64,000 nucleotides of DNA, from positions 39,362 to 103,361 of the forward strand of contig CAVZVW010000002.1 of NCBI GenBank assembly GCA_963778845.1. Reading direction: 5' to 3'. Below, in pieces: positions 1-8,437 of the stretch. A model generated the notes under the pieces. It did not search any database, was not told where the DNA came from, and saw only the letters and a list, made by a program, of their open reading frames with translations. The first letter of the stretch is position 1, and the number at the start of each line of letters is the position of its first letter. The translations under genes and the position numbers were made by a program. This DNA is from CAVZVW01 sp963778845 (GTDB lineage Bacteria > Actinomycetota > Actinomycetes > Actinomycetales > Kineosporiaceae).

Positions 1-128
1 CGATGGACCTGGTGAGGGACCACGTCCCACCGACGCTGCAGCGCCTGCACTTCACGATCAGGACCGCCCGGCGGCCGGCCCCGGGCTGGGTCCTGGTCGT
101 CCTCGCCCGACCGGCCCGACCGGCATGA
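1..128 (+). CDS. 3' end of an unrecognised gene (partial)
   Basis: A frame open from the left edge ends at a TGA at 126-128. Its 41 sense codons from the ATG at 3 end almost entirely in G or C, like the real genes around it. The peptide begins MDLVRDHVPPT and ends in a hydrophobic WVLVVLARPA stretch; I do not recognise it. It converges on the DUF3151 gene. Whether the ATG at 3 is the start or an internal Met cannot be decided, because the rest lies outside the window. Confidence 0.4.
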   Translation, partial: MDLVRDHVPPTLQRLHFTIRTARRPAPGWVLVVLARPARPA

Positions 129-145
129 CCGGCATGACCGGCATG
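119..145. repeat. 9-bp tandem repeat x3
   Basis: Three exact copies of ACCGGCATG. They overlap the stop of the partial gene at the left edge and fill the gap to the convergent DUF3151 gene. Confidence 0.8.
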
Positions 146-171
146 TTCGCCATGATCGGCAAGTCCGACGA

Positions 172-582
172 TCAGGTCGCCGCCGGGGCCGAGGGGTCGC
201 AGTCGCGCAGGAACTGCCGGCACCGGTCCCGCTCGTCGTCCTCGCCGATCGCCGCCGCCGCCTGTGCGAGGGCGGCCAGAGCCCGCAGGAACCCCTGGTT
301 CGGCGCGTGCGACCACGGCACGGGCCCCTGTCCCCGCCAGCCCGCGCGGCGCAGCGCGTCCAGCCCCCGGTGGTAGCCGACCCGGGCATAGGCATACGCC
401 TCCACCGAGCGACCCTCGCGCAGCGCACCCTCGGCGAGGACCGCCCATGGCAGGCTCGCGGCCGGGTGGTCGGCGGCGACGAGGGACGCCTCGGTGCCGC
501 CGTCCAGCGCGGCGCGCACGGCGTCGTCCCCGGGCAGGAACGTGGGCGGGACGCCGCCCAGCAGGTTCTCGTGAGAGGTCAC
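172..582 (-). CDS. DUF3151 family protein
   Basis: This 136-residue protein matches the actinobacterial DUF3151 family as I remember it: N-terminal NLLGGVPPTFLPGD, a central helical part with YAYARVGYHRGLDALRRAGW, then WSHAPNQGFLRAL. No function is established for the family. The start is GTG. It lies 10 bp downstream of fba on the same strand, so the two are probably co-transcribed, and this pairing is common in Actinobacteria. That hints at a housekeeping role near glycolysis, but the sequence shows no catalytic motif. It appears full length. Confidence 0.85.
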   Translation of the reverse strand: MTSHENLLGGVPPTFLPGDDAVRAALDGGTEASLVAADHPAASLPWAVLAEGALREGRSVEAYAYARVGYHRGLDALRRAGWRGQGPVPWSHAPNQGFLRALAALAQAAAAIGEDDERDRCRQFLRDCDPSAPAAT

Positions 583-592
583 TCGCGCGGCC

Positions 593-1615
593 CTAGCCGA
601 TGCGGGTGCCCGCGGCGCGCAGGTCGTGGCACGCCTGCACCACTCGCGCCGTCATGCCCGCCTCGCCTGCCTTGCCCCACGCCCGAGGGTCGTAGGACTT
701 CTTGTTGCCGACCTCGCCGTCCACCTTCAGGACGCCGTCGTAGTGCTTGAGCATGTGGTCGGCGACCGGGCGGGTGAACGCGTACTGGGTGTCCGTGTCG
801 ACGTTCATCTTGATCACACCGAAGTCCACCGCCGCCGCGATCTCCTCCGGCAGCGAGCCCGAGCCCCCGTGGAAGACCAGGTCGAACGGCTTGGCCTTGC
901 CGTACCGCTCGCCGACGGCGTCCTGGATCTCCTGCAGGATCTCCGGGCGCAGCTTCACGTTGCCGGGCTTGTAGACCCCGTGCACGTTGCCGAACGTGAG
1001 CGCGGCCATGTAGCGGCCCTTGTCGCCCAGACCCAGCGCCTCGGCGGTGGCCAGACCGTCGGCCACGGTCGTGTACAGCTTCTCGTTGATCTCGTTGGCG
1101 ACGCCGTCCTCCTCGCCGCCGACGACGCCGATCTCGACCTCCAGGACCACCCTCGCCTCGGCGCAGTGCGCGAGTAGCTCCTCGCCGATCTTCAGGTTCT
1201 CCGCCAGCGGCACGGCCGAGCCGTCCCACATGTGCGACTGGAAGAGCGGCGTCCCGCCCTTCTTGACCCGCTCCAGGCTCATGGCCAGCAGCGGCTTGAC
1301 GAACGTGTCGAGCTTGTCCTTGGGGCAGTGGTCGGTGTGCAGCGCGATGTTGACGTGGTAGTGCTTGGCGACCTCGTGGGCGTACGCGGCCAGCGCCGCT
1401 GCGCCGGTGACCATGTTCTTGACAGACGGACCCGACAGGTACTCCGCCCCGCCCGTCGAGACCTGGACGATGCCGTCGCTCTCGGCCTCGGCGAAGCCGC
1501 GGATGGCCGCGTTGAGCGTCTGGGACGACGTGACGTTGATGGCCGGGTACGCGAACGACTGCGCCTTGGCCCGGTCGAGCATCTCGGCGTAGACGTCGGG
1601 GGAAGCGATCGGCAT
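593..1615 (-). CDS. fbaA: class II fructose-bisphosphate aldolase
   Basis: Fructose-1,6-bisphosphate aldolase (340 aa), which cleaves FBP to glyceraldehyde-3-phosphate and dihydroxyacetone phosphate in cytosolic glycolysis and runs in reverse in gluconeogenesis. Class II zinc-site features are present: HTDH at residues 93-96, EVEIGVVGGEEDG near 165-178, and HGGSGS further on. The open frame extends upstream to 1759, but the ATG at 1615 is chosen because AGGAG lies just before it and the protein then begins MPIASPDVYAEML as in the family. DUF3151 follows 10 bp downstream. The 283 bp to the divergent subtilase gene must hold both promoters. Confidence 0.96.
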   Translation of the reverse strand: MPIASPDVYAEMLDRAKAQSFAYPAINVTSSQTLNAAIRGFAEAESDGIVQVSTGGAEYLSGPSVKNMVTGAAALAAYAHEVAKHYHVNIALHTDHCPKDKLDTFVKPLLAMSLERVKKGGTPLFQSHMWDGSAVPLAENLKIGEELLAHCAEARVVLEVEIGVVGGEEDGVANEINEKLYTTVADGLATAEALGLGDKGRYMAALTFGNVHGVYKPGNVKLRPEILQEIQDAVGERYGKAKPFDLVFHGGSGSLPEEIAAAVDFGVIKMNVDTDTQYAFTRPVADHMLKHYDGVLKVDGEVGNKKSYDPRAWGKAGEAGMTARVVQACHDLRAAGTRIG

Positions 1616-1898
1616 GGGCTGCTCCTGTGCTCGTCCGCCGTGGCGGTGCACGCCACGTGGGTCCTGACGACGCCGCCGCGGTGGGACGACGCCCGCGCTG
1701 CGCCGCTGCAGCGTGTCTCCGCCGTCGATCCTTCCACGTCCGGGGACGTTGCCGGGCACCGGTCCCTGCCGGCTCGGCTCGCCCGTGACAGCCAGTCACG
1801 TGTGTCGTCCGACCGGAACCCTAACGGTCGATCGTCGGCGCCGCCCGCGATGTCGATACAGCCCGCATGAGCCCGAACGCGACCGGCGGGCCGCGGCG

Positions 1899-3875
1899 AT
1901 GACGCGCGCATACAGCGCTGCCGTCGCACTGGTGGCCCTCGCCATGGCGGCAGCCGGCGTCGCACCCGCGGCGGGCTCGACGGCGTCCCCGTCGCGTCCC
2001 GGGCCGCAGACGAAGGTCTCACCGGCCGCGACGGGGCTGGCGCCCGCGTTGCAGGCATCGGGTGCGGCCCTGCCCGGGCAGTACATCGTGGTGTACGCCG
2101 ACGGGGCCCGGCCCACGCGGGCCGACGCCGCGGCGGTGGGGGTCTCGCCGCTGTTCGTCTACACCTCAGGCGTGCACGGATACAGCGCCACCCTCACACC
2201 GGCGCAGCTGGACCAGGTGCGCCGCGACCCCGCCGTCGCCTACGTCGAGCAGGATGCGCAGGTGCACGTCGCCGCCGCGCAGCCTGACCCGCCCTGGGGG
2301 CTGGACCGGATCGACCAGGACTCCCTGCCACTGGATGCCACCTACGTGTCCTCCGGCGACGGCTCCGGGGTGACCGCCTACGTCGTCGACACCGGCATCC
2401 GGGCGACGCACAGTCAGCTCGCGGGTCGGGTCGAGGAGGGCTTCACCGCCGTCCACGACGGCCAGGGGAGCGCGGACTGCAACGGGCACGGCACGCACGT
2501 GGCGGCCACGATCGGGGGCACGGACGTCGGCGTCGCCAAGGCCGTCACGCTCGTCCCGGTGCGCGTGCTGGGCTGCGACGGAACCGGCAGCTGGTCGGGC
2601 CTGCTGGCCGGCCTCAGCTGGGTGAGCCAGGGCCACGGGCCCCGCTCCGTGGCCAACCTGAGCATCGGCGGCGGGCACTCGCAGAGCGTCGACGACGCGA
2701 TCGCCGCCACCGTCGCGGCCGGTGTGACCGTGGTGGTCGCGGCCGGCAACGAGGGCCGCGACGCCTGCGCCTACTCCCCGGCGAGCGCGGCCGAGGCGAT
2801 CACCGTCGGCGCCACCGACGCCGAGGACGGCGCGGCCGGGTACTCCAACTACGGCACGTGCCTGGACCTCTACGCGCCCGGCACCGGCATCCGTTCGGCC
2901 TGGAACACCTCTGACACGGCTATGGCGGTGCTCAGCGGGACCTCGATGGCCACCCCGCACGTCACGGGCGTCGCCGCGCTCCAGGTGCAGGCGCACCCGG
3001 ATGAGACCCCGGCCCAGATCCGCGACCGTATCGTCGCCGAGGCGACACCCGGACTCCTGGCCTGGCTGATGCCGGGCGACCCCGACCTGCTCCTGCGCAC
3101 CCCCCGGCAACCGGGCACGGACCGCCTGGCGCCGGCTGTGACGGGCGTGGACCTCTCCGCCAGCGGCGCGGACGCCACCGCGACCGTGCACGCCGCGGAC
3201 GAGGACGGCGGTTCGGGCCTGGCCGGCTTGTCGTTCGCCTGGACGCAGCGCGCGGACTCCGTCCCGGACGCGGTGGTCGACCAGACCGGCTCCGTCGTCG
3301 GCTCCCACCTCGGCGACGGTGTCTGGTACCTGCACGTACGCGCCGTGGACGCCGCCGAGAACTGGTCCGCACCCGTCCATGCCGGGCCGGTGACGATCGA
3401 CCAGAACGCACCCGTCGTGAGCGCGGTGCAGGTCGCCGTCACCGGGCTGTACGCGACCGTGACGGTCCGGGCGAGCGACGCGCCCAGCGGCGTCGCCGGG
3501 TACTCGATCACCTGGGACCACCGGGGCGCCGGGTCGACGCCCGCGTCGGTGGGGCGCACGGCGACGACGAACCGCTACCGGCTCCCCGCCGGCCGGTGGT
3601 TCGTGCACGTGCGAGTGCTCGACCGGCTCGGGAACGCCACGGCCGTGACCACCCGAGGGCCCTACGTCACGCCCGGGCGTTGCGTGGTGCCCGGGGTACG
3701 TGGCCTCGGCATCGCCCAGGCGCGAACCGCGCTGCTGTACGCCGGCTGCGGCTACGCGGGGACGACGTTCACGGCGACCACGGCCGTCGCACACGCATCG
3801 GTGCTGAGGGCCTCTCGCGGCAGCGGCGCCGTCCTCGCCTACGGGACGCCGGTGCGGCTCTACGCGCGCAGGTGA
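1899..3875 (+). CDS. secreted S8 subtilisin-like protease with C-terminal PASTA domain
   Basis: A 658-residue aqualysin/proteinase K-like serine endopeptidase, probably exported. Order of parts: signal peptide (residues 1-27, hydrophobic core then AGS); inhibitor I9 propeptide about 60-125; catalytic domain about 130-390 with Asp164 (VVDTG), His197 (GHGTHV), oxyanion Asn284 (AAGNEG) and Ser349 (SGTSMATPH); two similar 85-residue beta domains about 410-590; and a PASTA-like domain from about 592 to the end (VPGVRGLGIAQARTALLYAG). PASTA domains bind peptidoglycan or muropeptides, so wall anchoring is a reasonable inference. The frame is open from 1713, but only the ATG at 1899 begins with a signal peptide. 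The ribosome binding site is weak. Confidence 0.93.
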   Translation: MTRAYSAAVALVALAMAAAGVAPAAGSTASPSRPGPQTKVSPAATGLAPALQASGAALPGQYIVVYADGARPTRADAAAVGVSPLFVYTSGVHGYSATLTPAQLDQVRRDPAVAYVEQDAQVHVAAAQPDPPWGLDRIDQDSLPLDATYVSSGDGSGVTAYVVDTGIRATHSQLAGRVEEGFTAVHDGQGSADCNGHGTHVAATIGGTDVGVAKAVTLVPVRVLGCDGTGSWSGLLAGLSWVSQGHGPRSVANLSIGGGHSQSVDDAIAATVAAGVTVVVAAGNEGRDACAYSPASAAEAITVGATDAEDGAAGYSNYGTCLDLYAPGTGIRSAWNTSDTAMAVLSGTSMATPHVTGVAALQVQAHPDETPAQIRDRIVAEATPGLLAWLMPGDPDLLLRTPRQPGTDRLAPAVTGVDLSASGADATATVHAADEDGGSGLAGLSFAWTQRADSVPDAVVDQTGSVVGSHLGDGVWYLHVRAVDAAENWSAPVHAGPVTIDQNAPVVSAVQVAVTGLYATVTVRASDAPSGVAGYSITWDHRGAGSTPASVGRTATTNRYRLPAGRWFVHVRVLDRLGNATAVTTRGPYVTPGRCVVPGVRGLGIAQARTALLYAGCGYAGTTFTATTAVAHASVLRASRGSGAVLAYGTPVRLYARR

Positions 3876-3902
3876 CCCCTGCGCGCACCGGCGCACCCGA
3901 GG

Positions 3903-4595
3903 TCAGCGAGCCGACCCGACCCCGTCGAGCCGCCCGTCATGCATCTCGAGCAGCTCGTCCGCCAGCGCCACCAGCACCGGGTCATGCGTGGCGACCACGG
4001 CCGTCACCCCTGCCTCGTGCACCAATGTCCGCAGCAGCTCCATGATCGACCGGCCTGTGTGGGAGTCGAGCTGTCCCGTCGGCTCGTCAGCCACGAGCAG
4101 CCGAGGCCTGTTCGCCAGGGCCCTGGCGATGGCCACCCTCTGCTGCTGGCCGCCGGAGAGCTCGTACGGCCGCTGCGCCGCCTGTGCGGGCAGGCCCACC
4201 AGGTCCAGCAGCTCGGCCACCCGGGCCTGCCTCTCCGCGGGCTGCGTACCGAGCAGCCGCAACGGGATCCCCACGTTCTCGGCAGCGGTCAGCATGGGGA
4301 CCAGCCCGAACGTCTGGAACACCACGCCGACCTGCCGGCGTCGGAAGTCGACCAGACCCCGCTCCGGCAGGGCCGAGACCTCGATGTCGCCCAGGTGCAC
4401 GGTGCCGGCCTCCGGCCGGTCGAGGCCGGCCAGCAGGTTCAGCAGCGTGGTCTTGCCCGACCCGGAGCGGCCGCGGACGACGAGCAGCCGGCCCGGGTCG
4501 ACTCTCAGGTCCACCCCGTCCACGGCGCGCACGACCTGCTCCCCGGCGCCGAACGTGCGCACCAGCCCGCGCGCCTGCAGGACCGCCTCAGGCAC
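3903..4595 (-). CDS. ABC transporter ATP-binding protein (MacB/LolD type)
   Basis: A 230-residue ATPase with Walker A GRSGSGKT (residues 42-49), signature LSGGQQQRV, Walker B LLVADEPTGQLD and switch His (ATHD). It is the last gene of a minus-strand run and overlaps the preceding ATPase gene by 8 bp, so the two ATPases are probably translationally coupled and may form a heterodimer with the two FtsX-type permeases upstream. The family powers mechanotransmission or export (lipoproteins, antimicrobial peptides) rather than uptake; the substrate here is unknown. It lacks the C-terminal AbrB-like segment of its partner. Confidence 0.9.
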   Translation of the reverse strand: MPEAVLQARGLVRTFGAGEQVVRAVDGVDLRVDPGRLLVVRGRSGSGKTTLLNLLAGLDRPEAGTVHLGDIEVSALPERGLVDFRRRQVGVVFQTFGLVPMLTAAENVGIPLRLLGTQPAERQARVAELLDLVGLPAQAAQRPYELSGGQQQRVAIARALANRPRLLVADEPTGQLDSHTGRSIMELLRTLVHEAGVTAVVATHDPVLVALADELLEMHDGRLDGVGSAR

Positions 4596-5550
4596 GGTGG
4601 CGACCCTTCTGCGACGAGTCGTGCTCGCCGTCGTCCGTGCTGCGGGCTGTCGACGGCGCCGCAGCCGCGCCGGCGACGGTGCCGGTGCCGGCGCCGGCGC
4701 CCGGCCACACGCCGATGTGGTCGGGCTCCAGCGCCAGGCGGACCCGGTCGTGCAGCTCGAGCGCGCCCACGAACTCCCGGGGCAGCTGCATGCGGCCGAC
4801 CCTGTCCAGCACCGCGTACTCCTCGGCCACCACCCGGTGACCGCCGTGCTCGTCGACCTCCGTGCGGCGCAGCACCTCGCTGGCGGTGCGCCCGTCGCGG
4901 ATCGCCACCGTGCGGTCGACCTGGTCGCTCACCTGAGGGTCGTGGGTCACGATCAGCACGGTGACCCCCAGCTCGGTGTTGGCCGTCCGGATCGCCGCGA
5001 AGACCTCGTCTGAGGTGGCCTCGTCGAGCTCGCCGGTGGGCTCGTCCGCGAGCAGCACGTCGGGGCCGTTCGCGAGGGCTACGGCGAGGGCGACTCGCTG
5101 CTGCTCCCCTCCCGACATCTGAGCGGGCCGTCGGTCGTGGCAGTGTCCGACCCCGAGCAGAGCGAGCAACCGTGAGGTGCGTTCCTGCGCCTGCTTGGAC
5201 GACCGCCCGGCGAGGGCAAGCGGGAGGGCCACGTTCTCGGCCGCGGACAGGTAGGGCAGCAGGTTGCGCGACGTCTGCTGCCAGACGAAGCCGACGACAT
5301 GGCGCTGGTAGTGCACGCGCGCCCGCCCCTTCAGCGCCGTCAGGTCGTTCCCTGCGACGCTGACCTGGCCCGCGGTCGGGTTGTCCAACCCGGACAGGAT
5401 CGACAGCAAGGTGGACTTGCCGGACCCCGAGGCGCCGACCACCGCCACCAGCTCGCCGCTGCTGAGCGAGAGGTCGAGGCCCTGCAGCGCCTGCACCTCG
5501 ACGTCGGCCGTGCGGAAGATCCGCACCAGGCCCTCGCAGTGGACGCTCAT
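4588..5550 (-). CDS. ABC transporter ATP-binding protein with C-terminal AbrB-like segment
   Basis: A 320-residue ATPase: Walker A GASGSGKST (39-47), signature MSGGEQQRV (145-153), Walker B VLLADEPTGELD and switch His VTHD. After the ATPase core, residues 243-281 read like a SpoVT/AbrB swapped-hairpin unit (YAVLDRVGRMQLPREFVGAL, then DRVRLALEPDHIGV), followed by a low-complexity Ala/Gly/Thr tail. A similar segment sits between the two ATPase domains of the second system at 23.8-25.4 kb. The gene lies 61 bp after the first permease and overlaps the next ATPase. The AbrB assignment is by eye and needs a profile search. Confidence 0.88.
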   Translation of the reverse strand: MSVHCEGLVRIFRTADVEVQALQGLDLSLSSGELVAVVGASGSGKSTLLSILSGLDNPTAGQVSVAGNDLTALKGRARVHYQRHVVGFVWQQTSRNLLPYLSAAENVALPLALAGRSSKQAQERTSRLLALLGVGHCHDRRPAQMSGGEQQRVALAVALANGPDVLLADEPTGELDEATSDEVFAAIRTANTELGVTVLIVTHDPQVSDQVDRTVAIRDGRTASEVLRRTEVDEHGGHRVVAEEYAVLDRVGRMQLPREFVGALELHDRVRLALEPDHIGVWPGAGAGTGTVAGAAAAPSTARSTDDGEHDSSQKGRHRA

Positions 5551-5611
5551 GGCCGATCAGCCTGCCCTTCTCGGGAACGGGTCTGCGTGGTGCGGTGACG
5601 TTCGGCCGCGC

Positions 5612-8437
5612 TCATCCGGCCTCCGCGGTCCGTGCCGCCTCGGCCGGGCTGACGGCGCGGCCCGCCACCGCCCCGACGCCGACGGCGGCGGCCACGACGC
5701 ACGCGTAGCCCAGCACCAGCAGGGCGAGCTGCGCCCACGCAAGGCTCACCGGGGGGATGAACACCGCACCCGTGAGCGGGCGCAGGTCGGCCGCGGGCAG
5801 CACGAGACGGGCGATCCACAGCCCCACGCCCAGTCCGGTGGCTGCGGCGACGACGGCGATGGGAACGACCTCCCACGCGACCAGCGCCGCGGCCTGGCGC
5901 ATGGACAGGCCCATCGCTCGCAGGTGGGCGAGCAGCCTGGTCCTCGCGCCCGCGCCGACGAGCAGGGTGAGCACGACGGCGGCTGCCGCGTACCCAGCTC
6001 CGACCGCGACGGCCACGGGCAGCGCCGACCGCATGGCACGCGGCAGCTCGGACGAGGTGACTCGTGCGACAAGGATCGACGGCGTCCAGTAGCCGCGCAC
6101 GTCGGCGGCGGCCGAGCGCACGGCGTCCCGCGTCGGCGGCTGGGCGGCCCGGACGAGCAGCGACTGCGCCGGCACGACCAGCGCCGTCCGCTCGCGCAGG
6201 GGACCGATCGCCGCCAGCGCCCACGGCTCGTCCTGCGGCAGGCCGGCCACCTGGGGGAGTACGGCCACCACCTGAGCGGCGATCGCGCGGTGGCGCACCG
6301 TGAGCGTCAGCCGCTGACCCACGCCGAGGCCGACGCCGTCCACCCGGATCCCCGGGGAGACCGCGACCGGCAGCGGCGACCCTGGGGAGCCAGTCCCGCG
6401 CGTCAGGGCCGCAGCCACGTCGGCCCCCAGCCCGGGAGCGCCCTGCAGCCCGGCCTGCACCCGCGTCATGGCGAGGGGGTCGACCGCCTCGACGCTGACC
6501 TGCGCCGTCTCGCCGGGTTCGTGCAGGCGCACAAGGGAGCTCTCGAGGGTCGCCAGCTCCGTGACGGCGCTGACGCCGGGAAGGCGCGCCACGTCGTGCG
6601 CCTCCTGGGGCGTGAAGCTGCCGATCAGGCGAAGGTCGGCTCCAGCCGCCTGGGCCGCCGCGCGCTCCGCCGACGTCGTCACGGTCGTGCCGGTCACGCA
6701 GGCGAGCACCGTCACGGCCATGCCGAGCACGAGGGCGACCACGGCGACCGCACCGAGCCCCTCGCGGGCCGCCCGGGTGATGCCGAGGAAACCGACAGCA
6801 CTGCGACGGCGACCCCACCAGCGCGAGGCCCGGCTGACGACCGGGGCGGCGAGCCGGACGGCGACCAGAGCGGCCGTGACCGCCACGAGCACCGGCACCA
6901 GAACCACCAGCGGGTCCACGTGGGGAACCTCCGCCCCCGTGGCGCTCGTGTGCGTCACGGCGATCCCACGGCGGCGCAGCGCGAGGACCCCGGCCACGAC
7001 AACCCCCAGCAGCAGCAGCTGACCGGCCTGGAACCCGCGACGGGTCAGGTCGCGACGGGCACCGCGCAGGATGCCGCCGCCCGCCACGGGTGCTGCGTCC
7101 GGCCGGCCGGCCGGGCGCACGGACCTGAGCACGGGCAGTGCCAGGGCGGGCAGGGCAAGTGCCGGCAGGACTGCGGCCGCGACCGGCACGGCGACGGCCC
7201 ACGCCCCCGCCCGACCGGGCACGCCGGCCGCGAGCAGCACGCCCGCCAGCGCTGCGGGCGTCGCCAGGAGCAGGCCCTCGGCCGCCAGGACGCCGAGCAG
7301 CTGGGTCGGGGAGGCCCCGCGCGCCGTCGCCAGCAGCAGCGCCGCGCGCCGGCGGTCGACAAGCAGGCGGACAGCCAGCAGCAGGACGACGAGAGCGGAC
7401 CCCGCCATGCTGACCAGCAGCACGGCAGCCAGCACGGCGAGCGGCACGCGCTGGCGCAGGAAGGTGCGCAGGACGACGTCCAGATCCGTGTTCATGAACA
7501 TGATCGCGCCGCCGGCGTCGGCGATCGTGACGCCCCTCGCGCTCACGCGACCGATCACCGGCAGCAGGGTCTGAGCCTGCTCGGGCAACAGGTGTGACCC
7601 GTCGACCCTGGACCGGACGGTGACCGTCGTCACCGAGCCCTGGGTCTCACCCGCCAGCACGGGGAGCGCACCGGCGCCGGCGTAGGCCACTCCCGTGTAG
7701 ATCGGTCCGAGGACGTCGCTCACCTGACGCCTCGGGTGCAGCGTGGACGGCTCGGTGGTCCATGCCTGGTCACGTGGGTCGAGTGCCTCGAACAGCCCCA
7801 CGACACGCAGGTCGATCGCGGGGATACGGCCGTCGGGTGCCGACGTGACGCCGTGCACGACGTCGCCGACCTGCAGCAGCATCACGTCGGCGGCGAACCG
7901 GCTCAGCGCGACCTCGATGACCGCCGGCGTGGGCGGTGCATCCGGCGTCGCGTCAGGCGCAGGCACGGACGGCTGGCCGGACGCCGGGGCACGGCCGGCC
8001 ACGAGGCGCGTCGTCACCGTCCAGCGGGAGTCCACCCGTAGCGCCATCCGACGAACCGGCCCCGGGCGAGGCTGCGGATCCACCGACTCCATGGTCGGCA
8101 TGCCCACCTGCCAGGTGGCGGGGCCGACCAGCGGCTGCAGCGGACGCAACGTGTCGTCCACCTGGTCGGCGAGGTGGTCGTAGGCCGCGGCCGGGTGGCC
8201 GGCATCACCGGTGAGCACGGGCAGGGTCATCGCGCCCACCAGGTCACGGACCCCGCTGCCCGTGGCCGCCACGGACTGGCGTACGGCGACGGTCGTCACC
8301 GTGTCCACGGTTCGCAGGACGCCCAGCACGAGCCCCGTCGACGAGGCGACGAGCACGACGAGCAGCAGCGCCCCCCACCGGTCGGCCCAGACCTGGCGGA
8401 GCAGAACGCGGACAGGCAGGCGCAGGGGCAGTCTCAT
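5612..8437 (-). CDS. FtsX-like ABC transporter permease
   Basis: A 941-residue permease of the FtsX/MacB superfamily: an N-terminal membrane helix (LLLVVLVASSTGLVLGVLRT), a long extracytoplasmic region, then clusters of helices in the middle (LAVLAAVLLVSMAGSALVVLLL and others) and at the C-terminus (YAAAAVVLTLLVGAG, ALLVLGYACVVAAAVGVGAVAG). The start ATG at 8437 overlaps the stop of the next permease upstream in an ATGA junction, showing translational coupling; the frame itself is open far upstream to 9550, which is a shadow of that gene. It works with the two ATPases downstream. The substrate cannot be read from the sequence. Confidence 0.9.
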   Translation of the reverse strand: MRLPLRLPVRVLLRQVWADRWGALLLVVLVASSTGLVLGVLRTVDTVTTVAVRQSVAATGSGVRDLVGAMTLPVLTGDAGHPAAAYDHLADQVDDTLRPLQPLVGPATWQVGMPTMESVDPQPRPGPVRRMALRVDSRWTVTTRLVAGRAPASGQPSVPAPDATPDAPPTPAVIEVALSRFAADVMLLQVGDVVHGVTSAPDGRIPAIDLRVVGLFEALDPRDQAWTTEPSTLHPRRQVSDVLGPIYTGVAYAGAGALPVLAGETQGSVTTVTVRSRVDGSHLLPEQAQTLLPVIGRVSARGVTIADAGGAIMFMNTDLDVVLRTFLRQRVPLAVLAAVLLVSMAGSALVVLLLAVRLLVDRRRAALLLATARGASPTQLLGVLAAEGLLLATPAALAGVLLAAGVPGRAGAWAVAVPVAAAVLPALALPALALPVLRSVRPAGRPDAAPVAGGGILRGARRDLTRRGFQAGQLLLLGVVVAGVLALRRRGIAVTHTSATGAEVPHVDPLVVLVPVLVAVTAALVAVRLAAPVVSRASRWWGRRRSAVGFLGITRAAREGLGAVAVVALVLGMAVTVLACVTGTTVTTSAERAAAQAAGADLRLIGSFTPQEAHDVARLPGVSAVTELATLESSLVRLHEPGETAQVSVEAVDPLAMTRVQAGLQGAPGLGADVAAALTRGTGSPGSPLPVAVSPGIRVDGVGLGVGQRLTLTVRHRAIAAQVVAVLPQVAGLPQDEPWALAAIGPLRERTALVVPAQSLLVRAAQPPTRDAVRSAAADVRGYWTPSILVARVTSSELPRAMRSALPVAVAVGAGYAAAAVVLTLLVGAGARTRLLAHLRAMGLSMRQAAALVAWEVVPIAVVAAATGLGVGLWIARLVLPAADLRPLTGAVFIPPVSLAWAQLALLVLGYACVVAAAVGVGAVAGRAVSPAEAARTAEAG

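Noticed and set aside
2166..3896. Long antisense frame over the subtilase
   Set aside because: Typical high-GC shadow: composition dominated by Arg/Gly/Pro/His, no ribosome site, no domains.
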